Source: an uncultured Acidaminococcus sp. (GTDB lineage Bacteria > Bacillota > Negativicutes > Acidaminococcales > Acidaminococcaceae). From it: 19,080 bases of DNA. The notes beneath the pieces are model-generated. The model saw only the letters and a program-made list of their open reading frames with translations, made no database searches and had not been told where the DNA came from. Positions 1 through 6,396 of the stretch are shown one piece after another (positions within the stretch are counted from its first letter, which is position 1; each line of letters opens with the position of its first letter). Position numbers and translations under genes: made by a program. The DNA lies in assembly GCA_900538365.1 (NCBI GenBank), contig UPXT01000045.1:1-19080 (forward strand). The letters run 5' to 3'.

Positions 1-90
1 CCAAAAGATTTCCTGTATGTCTTTTTATATGTCCTATTTCATTTTACAATTAACCGGATTATTTTTTTCTTCAAAAAAAATAAAAAAGAG

Positions 91-119
91 TTGACAAGAC
101 CTGTTCATTTGGGTATACT
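91..119 (+). promoter_or_regulatory. Sigma-70-type promoter of the tRNA-Val gene
   Basis: A perfect -35 box TTGACA (91-96) and a near-perfect -10 box TATACT (114-119) are separated by exactly 17 bp. Upstream (about 61-90) lies an A/T-tract stretch that resembles an UP element. The transcript would start near 126, a few bases before the mature tRNA 5' end, as expected for a stable RNA gene. Confidence 0.9.
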
Positions 120-131
120 AATATTCGTCTC

Positions 132-208
132 GGAACTATAGCTCAGATGGTTAGAGTACCACGTTGACATCGTGGGGGTCACTGGTTCGAATCCAGTTAG
201 TTCCACCA
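132..208 (+). tRNA. tRNA-Val (anticodon GAC)
   Basis: This is a full cloverleaf of 77 nt with an encoded CCA end. The acceptor arm GGAACTA (132-138) pairs with TAGTTCC (198-204). The D arm starts GCTC. The anticodon stem CCACG/CGTGG carries the loop TTGACAT, so the anticodon is GAC, which reads GUC and GUU (valine). The T arm is ACTGG-TTCGAAT-CCAGT. The discriminator base is A205, followed by CCA (206-208). The D stem closes with a G-U wobble, which is tolerated. It stands alone, with its own promoter upstream and terminator downstream, not in a tRNA cluster. Confidence 0.97.
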
Positions 209-222
209 CTTCAAAGATGAAG

Positions 223-247
223 CCGCTCCTAGGGGGGCGGTTTTTTT
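223..247 (+). terminator. Intrinsic terminator of the tRNA-Val gene
   Basis: The stem CCGCTCC/GGGGCGG (223-229 with 234-240, one T-G wobble) has a 4-nt loop and is followed at once by seven T (241-247). It lies 15 bp after the tRNA CCA end. Confidence 0.9.
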
Positions 248-273
248 GTCTATCTTTTTTCCTGAATTTCTTC

Positions 274-302
274 TTGCTCCTTTCTGTCATACCTGCTATA
301 AT
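274..302 (+). promoter_or_regulatory. Promoter of the ZTP riboswitch-OFA transporter transcript
   Basis: The -35-like TTGCTC (274-279) is followed by a 17-bp spacer and a perfect TATAAT (297-302). TGC directly before the -10 box makes it an extended -10 promoter. The predicted start near 309 gives a leader of about 207 nt before the transporter ATG at 516. Confidence 0.8.
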
Positions 303-328
303 AGCCGCATCACAATCAAATAAAGCAG

Positions 329-397
329 TGCAGAACTGACGGATAAGTGGAATTGACCACGTGCTCTGCATTGTGTAACTTGCCGACCGTCTGGGCA
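329..397 (+). ncRNA. ZTP/ZMP (pfl) riboswitch aptamer
   Basis: The class senses the purine intermediate AICAR mono/triphosphate (ZMP/ZTP), which accumulates when 10-formyl-tetrahydrofolate runs short. Seen here: outer stem P1 TGCAGA (329-334) with TCTGCA (365-370); inside it the ACTGACGG-type strand and a GTGG/CCAC hairpin (347-350 with 357-360). After a short linker comes P3, TGCC (381-384) with GGCA (394-397), with the conserved CTGGGC element (391-396). A perfect 5-bp pseudoknot can form between GACGG (338-342) and CCGTC (387-391), the hallmark of this class. The layout and conserved bases match the pfl family from memory; no covariance search was run. It sits just after a promoter and just before a terminator hairpin and a transporter gene. 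Confidence 0.85.
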
Positions 398-428
398 GAG
401 AAAAGCCGCCCGGATGATCCTTCTTTAT

Positions 429-482
429 CCCGGCCCCTTCATCTGCAGCCTTATGCTGCAGATGGGTCCGGGCCTTTTCTCT
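429..482 (+). terminator. Riboswitch-controlled terminator hairpin
   Basis: The base stem CCCGG/CCGGG (429-433 with 468-472) supports a perfect 10-bp upper stem CATCTGCAGC/GCTGCAGATG (440-449 with 455-464) with loop CTTAT. A moderately U-rich tail (CCTTTTCTCTTT) follows. The strand 397-414 can pair with 467-482 instead, which would dissolve the base stem and hide the U tract, so this hairpin looks conditional and not constitutive. Confidence 0.75.
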
Positions 483-515
483 TTCTAGGGGAAGTTTTCC
501 CAGAAAGGAAGCAGT

Positions 516-1736
516 ATGAGAAATCGCGCACTGATTGCACTGTCCGCCGTGGGCATCCACCTCTCCATTGGGAGTGTCTATGCTTTCAGCGTCCTTGTCC
601 GCCCCATCATGGAAGCCTTGGGCGCTTCCATGGGGGATGTCACCTGGACCTTTTCCCTTGCCATCTTCTTTCTTGGCATGTCGGCCGCGCTCTTGGGGCG
701 CTTTGCAGAAAAAATGGGACCCCAAAAAAGTGGCCTCATGGCCGCCTTTTTCTTTGGAACGGGGCTTTTAGGTACGGCCTATGCCCTTTCCATCAAGAGC
801 CTTCCCCTCCTTTATCTCTTTTATGGGTGCATTGGCGGCATTGGTCTTGGCACAGGCTACATCACGCCAGTATCAACCTTGGTGAAATATTTTCCCCGCC
901 ACCGCGGTTTTGCGACAGGCCTTGCCATCATGGGCTTTGGTTTTGCCGCCCTCATTGCAGCTCCCCTCATGCAGCATCTTACCCGCACGGTGGGCCTTAC
1001 CCGCACCTTCTGCCTCATGGCAGGGAGCTACTCGGTCATCATGGTCCTTTGTTCCCTCTACCTCAAACCGCCCGTCCTAAAAAAGGAAAAGGAAGCTGAT
1101 TCCCAGCTCCTTACGGGAAAGACCGCATCGGAAGCCATGCATACCTGGCAGTTCCAAAGCCTCTGGTGGGTCTTTTTCATCAATATTACCTGCGGCATCG
1201 GTCTGCTTGCTGTCTTAAGTCCCATGGCCCAGGACGTGATCGGCATGTCAGCTCAGGAAGCCGCTGCTTTTGTAGGCATCATCGGCATCATGAACGGCGG
1301 CGGACGCATCCTTTGGTCCACCATTTCCGACCGACTGAGTCGCCCCGTTACGTACATCCTCTTTTTTGCCCTTGAGATCCTGGCCTTTTTCATCCTCAGC
1401 GCCACCACCTCTTCCTTTGTCTTCAAGGGGCTTGTGCTCTTTATCATCAGTGCCTATGGCGGCGGCTTTTCCTGCATGCCGGCCTATTTGAGCGACCTTT
1501 TCGGCACCAAAGAGCTAAGTGCCATCCACGGCCGCATCCTTTCCGCCTGGGCAATGGCGGGCATTGCCGGTCCAACCCTCATCTCCTTTTTCTATAAGCA
1601 GACAGGCACCTATGCATCGGTTCTCATATTCTTTGCACTTGTCTTCATCCCGAACCTCATCATAGCCATTCAGCTCAAGCGCAAAGGTTTTGAAAAAAAA
1701 GAAGTCCCTGCCCTTGCCTCTATTGAACCAAAATGA
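516..1736 (+). CDS. OFA-family MFS transporter (oxalate/formate-antiporter type)
   Basis: This is a 406-residue inner-membrane carrier with the usual 12-helix MFS pattern and a hydrophilic loop at about 185-210 between the two halves. The segment YGCIGGIGLGTGY (103-115), then the KYFPRHRG stretch (124-131), is characteristic of the OFA subfamily, which moves small mono- and dicarboxylates. R264 in the NGGGR segment (260-264) appears to match the substrate-binding arginine of OxlT. The helix AWAMAGIAGP near 344-353 has no lysine where I recall OxlT's second charged residue, so oxalate is not assured; formate or another monocarboxylate fits as well. The start ATG has AGGAAG upstream. The preceding leader carries a ZTP riboswitch, tying expression to one-carbon/purine status. 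It converges on the next gene across a bidirectional terminator. Family confident, substrate unknown. Confidence 0.9.
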   Translation: MRNRALIALSAVGIHLSIGSVYAFSVLVRPIMEALGASMGDVTWTFSLAIFFLGMSAALLGRFAEKMGPQKSGLMAAFFFGTGLLGTAYALSIKSLPLLYLFYGCIGGIGLGTGYITPVSTLVKYFPRHRGFATGLAIMGFGFAALIAAPLMQHLTRTVGLTRTFCLMAGSYSVIMVLCSLYLKPPVLKKEKEADSQLLTGKTASEAMHTWQFQSLWWVFFINITCGIGLLAVLSPMAQDVIGMSAQEAAAFVGIIGIMNGGGRILWSTISDRLSRPVTYILFFALEILAFFILSATTSSFVFKGLVLFIISAYGGGFSCMPAYLSDLFGTKELSAIHGRILSAWAMAGIAGPTLISFFYKQTGTYASVLIFFALVFIPNLIIAIQLKRKGFEKKEVPALASIEPK

Positions 1737-1743
1737 AGGCATG

Positions 1744-1778
1744 AAAAAAGCAGCCCTGAAAAGGGGGCTGCTTTTTTT
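1744..1778. terminator. Bidirectional terminator between convergent genes
   Basis: Six A (1744-1749), the 7-bp stem GCAGCCC/GGGCTGC (1750-1756 with 1765-1771) and seven T (1772-1778). It serves the OFA transporter on the plus strand and the C_GCAxxG_C_C gene on the minus strand. Confidence 0.9.
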
Positions 1779-1795
1779 GAGGTCGGGAAGGTCCT

Positions 1796-2182
1796 TTAGG
1801 CGGAAAGGATGGCATCCAGCCGTTCTGCCATGTGGATGACGAGCCCATCACAATTGACCTTCTTTGTCACCCCTTGCTGAGCGGCTTTCGTAAGCAGTTC
1901 CGTGCAGGCCGTGGTCCCGTGGTCACGGAAAAAATCTTGGAGCAGGGCCATGGCCTTTTCCTGGGGAATCCCTGCAAGGGACAAGATCATAAGGCCGGCA
2001 CTCACTACACCGCACGTACCGCCGTGCATCATGCCGCCGCCATAATTTGCGCCCATGGCAAAGGCCCGCTCGTCACTGACGCCAAGGACATCAGAAAAAG
2101 CGACAAAAAGGGATTGGGCACAATTATAATGAATGGGTTCATCACTTTCGCGAAGCTTTTTAGCTCTTAAAACATGATTCAT
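1796..2182 (-). CDS. C_GCAxxG_C_C family redox-type protein
   Basis: A 128-residue soluble protein with four well-spaced cysteines: C21 (YNCAQS), C57 (GGTCGVVSAG, the family's GCAxxG-like signature), C93 and C111. The glycine-rich stretch GGGMMHGGTCG (48-58) and the N-terminal NCAQ motif identify the C_GCAxxG_C_C family (Pfam 'putative redox-active protein'). Members are often annotated as binding metal or Fe-S or doing thiol chemistry, but no reaction is established. Length is normal for the family. The start ATG has a strong AGGAGG 7 nt upstream. It is transcribed divergently from the larA homologue across 114 bp, which hints at, but does not prove, a shared role. Confidence 0.85.
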   Translation of the reverse strand: MNHVLRAKKLRESDEPIHYNCAQSLFVAFSDVLGVSDERAFAMGANYGGGMMHGGTCGVVSAGLMILSLAGIPQEKAMALLQDFFRDHGTTACTELLTKAAQQGVTKKVNCDGLVIHMAERLDAILSA

Positions 2183-2209
2183 GGATCATTCCTCCTTTGT
2201 ACAGGTCCC

Positions 2210-2215
2210 ATTATA
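2210..2215 (-). promoter_or_regulatory. -10 box of the C_GCAxxG_C_C gene promoter
   Basis: A perfect TATAAT on the minus strand lies 27 bp upstream of the start codon. The matching -35 region (about 2232-2238, reading TTCAAT) is poor, so only the -10 box is called. Confidence 0.5.
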
Positions 2216-2257
2216 CCCCATTCGGGTATCAATTGAATAGAGGGAGGAGCCAAAAGG

Positions 2258-2266
2258 TGATATAAT
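2258..2266 (+). promoter_or_regulatory. Extended -10 promoter of the larA homologue
   Basis: TGA plus TATAAT (2258-2266) form a TGn extended -10 element, 30 bp before the start codon. No good -35 box is present, which such promoters can do without. Confidence 0.6.
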
Positions 2267-2296
2267 AAGGACCATCTAAAGAAAGGAAGACATCCT

Positions 2297-3598
2297 ATGG
2301 CTGAAAAAACCATTCATATTCCCTACGGAAAAGGCGAAGCCACTCTGACGCTTCCCCAAGAGCGGATTGGGTCCATCCTTGTGCCGCAGCACCATGCTGC
2401 CCTTTCTATAGACAATGCCGTGACGGCCAGTCTGCGTCACCCCATTGCTTCCCCTCCCCTGCGCGAAATGGTAAAAAAAGGGGCGTCCGTCGTCATTGTA
2501 ACGGCGGATATTACCCGCGCCTGGAACCATTCACGGGATTTCATGCGGCCCCTTATCAACGAACTCAACGATGCAGGCATCCCCGATGAAGATATTTCCA
2601 TCGTTTTTGCCCAAGGTACGCACCGGGCCCAAACCCCTGATGAGGACATAGCTGTCGTCGGAGAAGAAGTCGCTCGCCGGATCCGTCTTTACCAGCACGA
2701 CTGTCACGACCGGGAAAACCTTGTCCTTGTGGGGACCACATCGTACGGCACCCCAGTCGAACTCAACCGCCGTGTTGTTGAAGCAGATTTTGTTATCGTG
2801 ACCGGCGGAATCATGCCCCACCTGTTTGCAGGCTTTGGCGGCGGACGAAAAATGATCCTTCCCGGCGTTGCCAGTTGGGAAACAATCCAGAAAAACCACG
2901 CCCTCGCCCTTTCAGATACCCTCGGGGAAGGCATCAATCCCCTTACAGAGGGCCGCTCCTTAACGCATAATCCCGTCCATCAGGATATGCTGGAAGGCAT
3001 GGAATTCTGCCGGCCTGATTTCCTTCTGCACTCCCTCATCAATGAAAGGGGCGAAGTCTGCGGTTTTGTCAGCGGCGATCCCTATGAAGCCTGGCTTGAA
3101 GGAACGCAGGAAGTGCTCAGCAATGACGCGGTTTCCTTTTCCCAAAAAGCGGACCTGACCATTGTCGGCGCCGGAGGATATCCCAAGGACCTTTCCCTCT
3201 ACCAAGGCTGCAAATGCTATGAACCGGCCCGGGACGTAACCAAAAAAGGCGGGATCATCATTGCCCTGATTGAATCGCCGGACATCAAGGAACCACAGAT
3301 TTTCTGGGACAGTTTCCGCTACGACAGCCGCCTTTCCATGGAAAAGGCCCTGCGGCAGCATTTTACCATCCCCTTTTTTGTCGCTTATTTCCTCTGCACC
3401 CTGACAGAAGACTACACCCTGTACCTTGTGACCAAACAGGAAAACTTTGAAGCCGTGCGCCGCATCCACCAGATTCCCACAAGGACGCTGGAAGAAGCCT
3501 ATGAAAAGGCCAAGGCCCAGCTCCTTGCGGAAGGAAAGACGGACTTTACGGTCAATATCATTCCCAACTGCGGCATGGTCATTCCTCTTGAGCGCTGA
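2297..3598 (+). CDS. LarA-family nickel-dependent 2-hydroxyacid racemase/epimerase homologue
   Basis: A 433-residue protein of the LarA family, whose founder racemises lactate with a nickel-pincer nucleotide cofactor. The key residues fall almost exactly one position from Lactiplantibacillus plantarum LarA: DITR (71-74), GTHR with H109 (LarA H108), PH with H175 (H174), GGGRK with K185 (the lysine that holds the cofactor, K184) and NH with H201 (nickel ligand, H200). The cofactor chemistry is therefore probably intact. The family acts on several 2-hydroxyacids, so lactate is not certain. The cofactor genes larB, larC and larE are not in this window. The start has AGGAAG upstream, and a hairpin terminator follows the stop. 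The nearby lactate-type dehydrogenase and CstA-type pyruvate transporter fit a hydroxyacid/pyruvate theme. Confidence 0.88.
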   Translation: MAEKTIHIPYGKGEATLTLPQERIGSILVPQHHAALSIDNAVTASLRHPIASPPLREMVKKGASVVIVTADITRAWNHSRDFMRPLINELNDAGIPDEDISIVFAQGTHRAQTPDEDIAVVGEEVARRIRLYQHDCHDRENLVLVGTTSYGTPVELNRRVVEADFVIVTGGIMPHLFAGFGGGRKMILPGVASWETIQKNHALALSDTLGEGINPLTEGRSLTHNPVHQDMLEGMEFCRPDFLLHSLINERGEVCGFVSGDPYEAWLEGTQEVLSNDAVSFSQKADLTIVGAGGYPKDLSLYQGCKCYEPARDVTKKGGIIIALIESPDIKEPQIFWDSFRYDSRLSMEKALRQHFTIPFFVAYFLCTLTEDYTLYLVTKQENFEAVRRIHQIPTRTLEEAYEKAKAQLLAEGKTDFTVNIIPNCGMVIPLER

Positions 3599-3604
3599 CA
3601 AAAG

Positions 3605-3640
3605 AAATCCCTTCCAGATGACCCGGAAGGGATTTTCTTC
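3605..3640. terminator. Hairpin terminator after the larA homologue
   Basis: A perfect 11-bp stem AAATCCCTTCC/GGAAGGGATTT (3605-3615 with 3625-3635) has a 9-nt loop. The T tract is modest on the plus strand (ATTTTCTTC) and similar on the minus strand (ATTTCTTTT). It can serve both the larA homologue and the small minus-strand gene that ends at 3639. Confidence 0.75.
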
Positions 3641-3827
3641 ATTCATAGTGGTTCAGGATATTGCGGACCCGTTCCTTTTTGCTCCTAGGGACCTTGTTCT
3701 CATAGTTGCGGAAATTGTTTTCCCGGTGGTCCGTTGAATAGTCCGCATAATCAATTTCGAAATGGGATTCATAGCTTCGGTTATAGTCACCGTGCCCATC
3801 ATCACATTGATAGATCAGTTGCTCCAT
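3639..3827 (-). CDS. Small polar tyrosine-rich hypothetical protein
   Basis: I do not recognise this 62-residue protein. It is very hydrophilic and low in aliphatic residues, with seven tyrosines (Y6, Y15, Y19, Y27, Y30, Y42, Y61), many D/E/H/N, a single cysteine (C8) and a basic patch near 47-54 (VPRSKKER). There is no signal peptide or membrane segment. The ATG at 3827 is preferred over one nine codons upstream because it follows an AAGAGGG sequence at proper spacing. Its 3' end abuts the larA terminator. An A/T-rich stretch upstream (3842-3873) contains a weak -10-like TAAAAT. A well-placed ribosome site and terminator favour a real gene, but it could still be spurious. Confidence 0.55.
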   Translation of the reverse strand: MEQLIYQCDDGHGDYNRSYESHFEIDYADYSTDHRENNFRNYENKVPRSKKERVRNILNHYE

Positions 3828-3927
3828 AGGACCCTCTTCTTTCCATAAATGCATTCTTTTATTATTTTATCACAGCCAGCCGCCTTATAGAAAGAGAAAT
3901 TTCCCGGTGAAAATCGTCTGAATTCTC

Positions 3928-3969
3928 TAGAAATCAAGACAAAAAAAGGGTACAATAAAGGAAGTACCC
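3928..3969 (+). promoter_or_regulatory. Promoter with overlapping inverted repeat (FAH gene)
   Basis: A -35-like TAGAAA (3928-3933), a 17-bp spacer and the -10 box TACAAT (3951-3956). The perfect inverted repeat GGGTAC (3948-3953) with GTACCC (3964-3969) overlaps the -10 box and the likely start site near 3963. It could be an operator or a 5' hairpin. Confidence 0.5.
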
Positions 3970-3987
3970 TACAGAGGAGTGATTCCC

Positions 3988-4848
3988 GTGAAAATTGTAA
4001 CCATGTTAAATGACGGGCAGGAACAAGTCGGCATCCTGTCTGAAGACGGAAAGTTTGTCATTCCCGCCAACAAGTATGCCGATATGCCCGACCTCATGGC
4101 CCACAGCGATTTTGAGGAACTGCTTGCCATCAGCCGCATGGGAGTTGCCGCAGTCCCCGTAGAAAGCGTCAAGATCCTGTCTCCCATTACAGAACCGGCC
4201 AACGACATCATCTGCCTGGGAATCAACTATGCCTCCCACGATGAAGAACTGCCGCAGGAATACACGGAAGAAAAGATCCAAAAACGGGACGTTCCCGTCT
4301 ATTTTTCCAAACGGGTCACGCGCTGCGTCGATCCTGACGGAGCCATTGACGGTCATTTTGATATCGTCAGCAAACTTGATTACGAATGTGAACTTGCCGT
4401 CATTATCGGGAAGGACTGCAAGGACGTAAGCGAAAAAGAAGCACCGGACTATATTTTTGGCTATACCATCTTGAATGATGTCACAGCCCGAGATGTCCAA
4501 ACGGCCCACAAGCAGTGGTACTTTGGAAAAAGCTTGGACCAGTTTGCGCCCATGGGCCCGGTCATCGTTACGGCAGAAGAGTTTGCCTTCCCGCCGGCCC
4601 TTACCATTACGTGCCGCGTAAATGGTGAGTTGCGGCAGCAGGACAATACAAAGAACCTCGTCCACAGCATTGCCTACATCATCAGCGAACTCTCCCACGG
4701 TATGACCCTGCGCTGCGGCACCATTATTTCCACGGGCACACCGGCCGGCACAGGCGTCGGCATGAACCCGCCCCGCTATCTAAAGCGCGGTGACGTCGTC
4801 GAATGTGAAATTGAAGGCATCGGTGTCTTGAGAAACATCGTCAAATAG
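3988..4848 (+). CDS. Fumarylacetoacetate hydrolase family protein
   Basis: A 286-residue single-domain member of the FAH superfamily, which uses a divalent metal to hydrolyse or decarboxylate 1,3-diketo acids. FAHD1-like relatives act on oxaloacetate and acylpyruvates. Metal ligands are visible as E133 and E135 (DYECELAVIIGK) and D164 (LNDVTARD). Also present are LGINYASH (77-84), FGKSLDQFAPMGP (179-191) with K181, and the C-terminal STGTPAGTG (248-256) typical of the fold. An open frame exists from a GTG at 3979, but that codon overlaps the AGAGGAG ribosome site (3973-3979). The GTG at 3988, 8 nt downstream of it, is the likely start. It converges with the dehydrogenase gene across a shared terminator. 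Substrate is not determined. Confidence 0.9.
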   Translation: MKIVTMLNDGQEQVGILSEDGKFVIPANKYADMPDLMAHSDFEELLAISRMGVAAVPVESVKILSPITEPANDIICLGINYASHDEELPQEYTEEKIQKRDVPVYFSKRVTRCVDPDGAIDGHFDIVSKLDYECELAVIIGKDCKDVSEKEAPDYIFGYTILNDVTARDVQTAHKQWYFGKSLDQFAPMGPVIVTAEEFAFPPALTITCRVNGELRQQDNTKNLVHSIAYIISELSHGMTLRCGTIISTGTPAGTGVGMNPPRYLKRGDVVECEIEGIGVLRNIVK

Positions 4849-4883
4849 CCGTATATCAAGAACAACCATCGTTCTATAAACAG

Positions 4884-4919
4884 AAAAAAGCTGCCACCTT
4901 TTTGGGTGACAGCTTTTTT
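4884..4919. terminator. Bidirectional terminator between FAH and dehydrogenase genes
   Basis: AAAAAA (4884-4889), the stem GCTGCCACC/GGTGACAGC (4890-4898 with 4905-4913, one C-A mismatch) and TTTTTT (4914-4919), lying between convergent genes. Confidence 0.9.
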
Positions 4920-4927
4920 GTTTCCCC

Positions 4928-5887
4928 TCATTCGGCCTTTTTCCATATCGCTTCGGCTTTTTTGATATTTTCCCGAATGGCCGTGCAGCACTTCTTGAAT
5001 TCCTTTTTTTCCGCATCCGTGAGAGATAGTTCAACAACCTTTTCCACGCCATTTTCACCGACCACGCCGGGCACACCTGCAAAGATGCCGTCTTCGCCAT
5101 ATTCACCGCGAAGGGGCGCGCTCGTTGCCATGATATGCTTTTCATCGCGCAGGACGTATCCGGCAAGGGTCGCTGCCGTATACGCAATGCCGTATTCCGT
5201 GCAGCCCTTGCCTACGTAGGTCACCCAGCCGCCTTTGATGGTTTTTTCCTTGATGGCATCATGATCAAAAACGAAACGGGAATCATCCTTCAGTTCTTCA
5301 AGGCGCTTGCCGCCGAACTGGATGACGGACCAAGGCACCATCTGCGCGTTGCCGTGTTCGCCCATCATGTAGGCCGTAATGGATTTATGGTCAAGGCCAG
5401 TCTGTTGGGAAATGGCACTTACCAGGCGCGACGTGTCAAGGCCTGTCCCCGTGCCAAAAACATGGCCCGTAGGCAGACCGCTCAATTTGGAAATCAGATC
5501 GGACACCACATCACAGGGATTGGTGATGTTGATGAAGATTCCCTTGAAGCCGCCCTTCATGATCTTGGGAATGAAGTCAGCAACTTGGGCCACTGTAAAG
5601 TTCATTTCCGTATCTCGGTTATGGGTGACAAGCAGGTCAATTTTCCCAATCGCATTGATGATGATATCGCAGTCTCCCAGTTCTTCATAGGAAGCCATGG
5701 CATAGCTGACATGATGGGGCATGAACATGGCCGCATCCATGAGATCCTGATGCTCACTGACAAGCTTCTTTTCATTGATATCACAAAGTTTGACAAGGTC
5801 AGCCGTTCCCGTGACCCCTAACGTATAGGCAACATGGGCACCGACATGGCCCAGACCAACAACACCGACGATTCGTTTCTTTGACAT
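4928..5887 (-). CDS. L-lactate/L-2-hydroxyacid dehydrogenase (LDH/MDH superfamily)
   Basis: A 319-residue cytosolic NAD-dependent dehydrogenase that would interconvert a 2-oxoacid and its L-2-hydroxyacid. Visible features: nucleotide-binding GLGHVG (11-16), D36 at the end of the second strand (NAD preference), NITNPCD (120-126), the substrate and proton-relay residues D151 and R154 (LDTSR), and the catalytic H178 in MGEHGN. The specificity loop (82-97) reads KIDLLVTHNRDTEMNF and lacks the usual QxPGETR of lactate dehydrogenases. It looks closer to L-2-hydroxyisocaproate dehydrogenase, with R91 as the probable loop arginine, so the substrate may be larger than pyruvate. The ATG at 5887 is chosen because AGGAGA lies 8 nt upstream; a further ATG seven codons earlier would precede that site. 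It is divergent from cstA. Confidence 0.85.
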   Translation of the reverse strand: MSKKRIVGVVGLGHVGAHVAYTLGVTGTADLVKLCDINEKKLVSEHQDLMDAAMFMPHHVSYAMASYEELGDCDIIINAIGKIDLLVTHNRDTEMNFTVAQVADFIPKIMKGGFKGIFINITNPCDVVSDLISKLSGLPTGHVFGTGTGLDTSRLVSAISQQTGLDHKSITAYMMGEHGNAQMVPWSVIQFGGKRLEELKDDSRFVFDHDAIKEKTIKGGWVTYVGKGCTEYGIAYTAATLAGYVLRDEKHIMATSAPLRGEYGEDGIFAGVPGVVGENGVEKVVELSLTDAEKKEFKKCCTAIRENIKKAEAIWKKAE

Positions 5888-5908
5888 GCTACCACTCTCC
5901 TTTTTCAT

Positions 5909-6367
5909 ACAAGCACATTATATTGTATTCACTCCGTGCAAAAAATCAACCTTTGTCTCCATTTTATCCTGTATAATGAATCATTTTATTCATTTTTTCC
6001 ACACTATTTCAATTACTTTGAATCACTAGTCGGCTCTTTTCTTCTAAAAGTACGTAATAAGCAGTACATTTTGTATTTATACATATTAATTTTTCATGAA
6101 CAATTCCCAGTTATTTTCATACCTCATTGATATAAAGGTAACACTTTTATCCTTTTATTATTGTTTTCAAAAGTAAGTGTTTCGTCTTATAGGATTTTTC
6201 ATTTTTTCATCTACAAAAGTAAAATTTCTTTCAATTCCTATTTTCCTCAATGTACGTTTTTACATATATGTCCTTATGTAAAAGACCTTATCTCTATATT
6301 TCGCGTTCTTTTGGAGATTCTCCATAACAAAATAGCAGTATTTTACCACTCATTTTTAAAATTTATG
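5909..6367. promoter_or_regulatory. AT-rich divergent regulatory region
   Basis: About 460 bp, much richer in A and T than its surroundings, lie between the dehydrogenase and CstA genes. No credible gene is seen: short frames at 5936-6130 and 6161-6451 have no ribosome site or family likeness. Elements visible: the dehydrogenase -10 box at 5917-5922; a perfect inverted repeat AATGAAT-N6-ATTCATT (5975-5994); and the palindrome TGTATTTATACA (6072-6083), which recalls the TGTATACA inside the cstA promoter. These suggest binding sites for regulators, but no specific regulator can be named. Confidence 0.5.
5917..5922 (-). promoter_or_regulatory. -10 box of the dehydrogenase promoter
   Basis: A perfect TATAAT on the minus strand lies 29 bp upstream of the chosen start. 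No good -35 hexamer is found at 16-18 bp, so activator dependence is possible. Confidence 0.5.
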
Positions 6368-6396
6368 TTGACAATTATGTATACAAGTGATAAATT
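6368..6396 (+). promoter_or_regulatory. Promoter of the CstA-family gene with internal palindrome
   Basis: A perfect TTGACA (6368-6373), a 17-bp spacer and TAAATT (6391-6396), with TGA just before the -10 box. The spacer contains the perfect palindrome TGTATACA (6378-6385). The start near 6403 leaves a ~71-nt leader with a small stem-loop (TCCC-A-GCAT pairing with ATGC-GGGA, 6428-6446). Confidence 0.8.

Noticed and set aside
105..725. 206-residue minus-strand frame over the tRNA and riboswitch
   Set aside because: Part of it is the antisense translation of the tRNA (the familiar LTGFEPVTPT-type artefact), and the rest lies opposite the riboswitch and the transporter gene. No ribosome site.
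347..1099. 250-residue plus-strand frame overlapping the riboswitch and transporter
   Set aside because: Out of frame with the OFA transporter, rich in His, Pro and Arg with no family likeness, and starting inside the aptamer.
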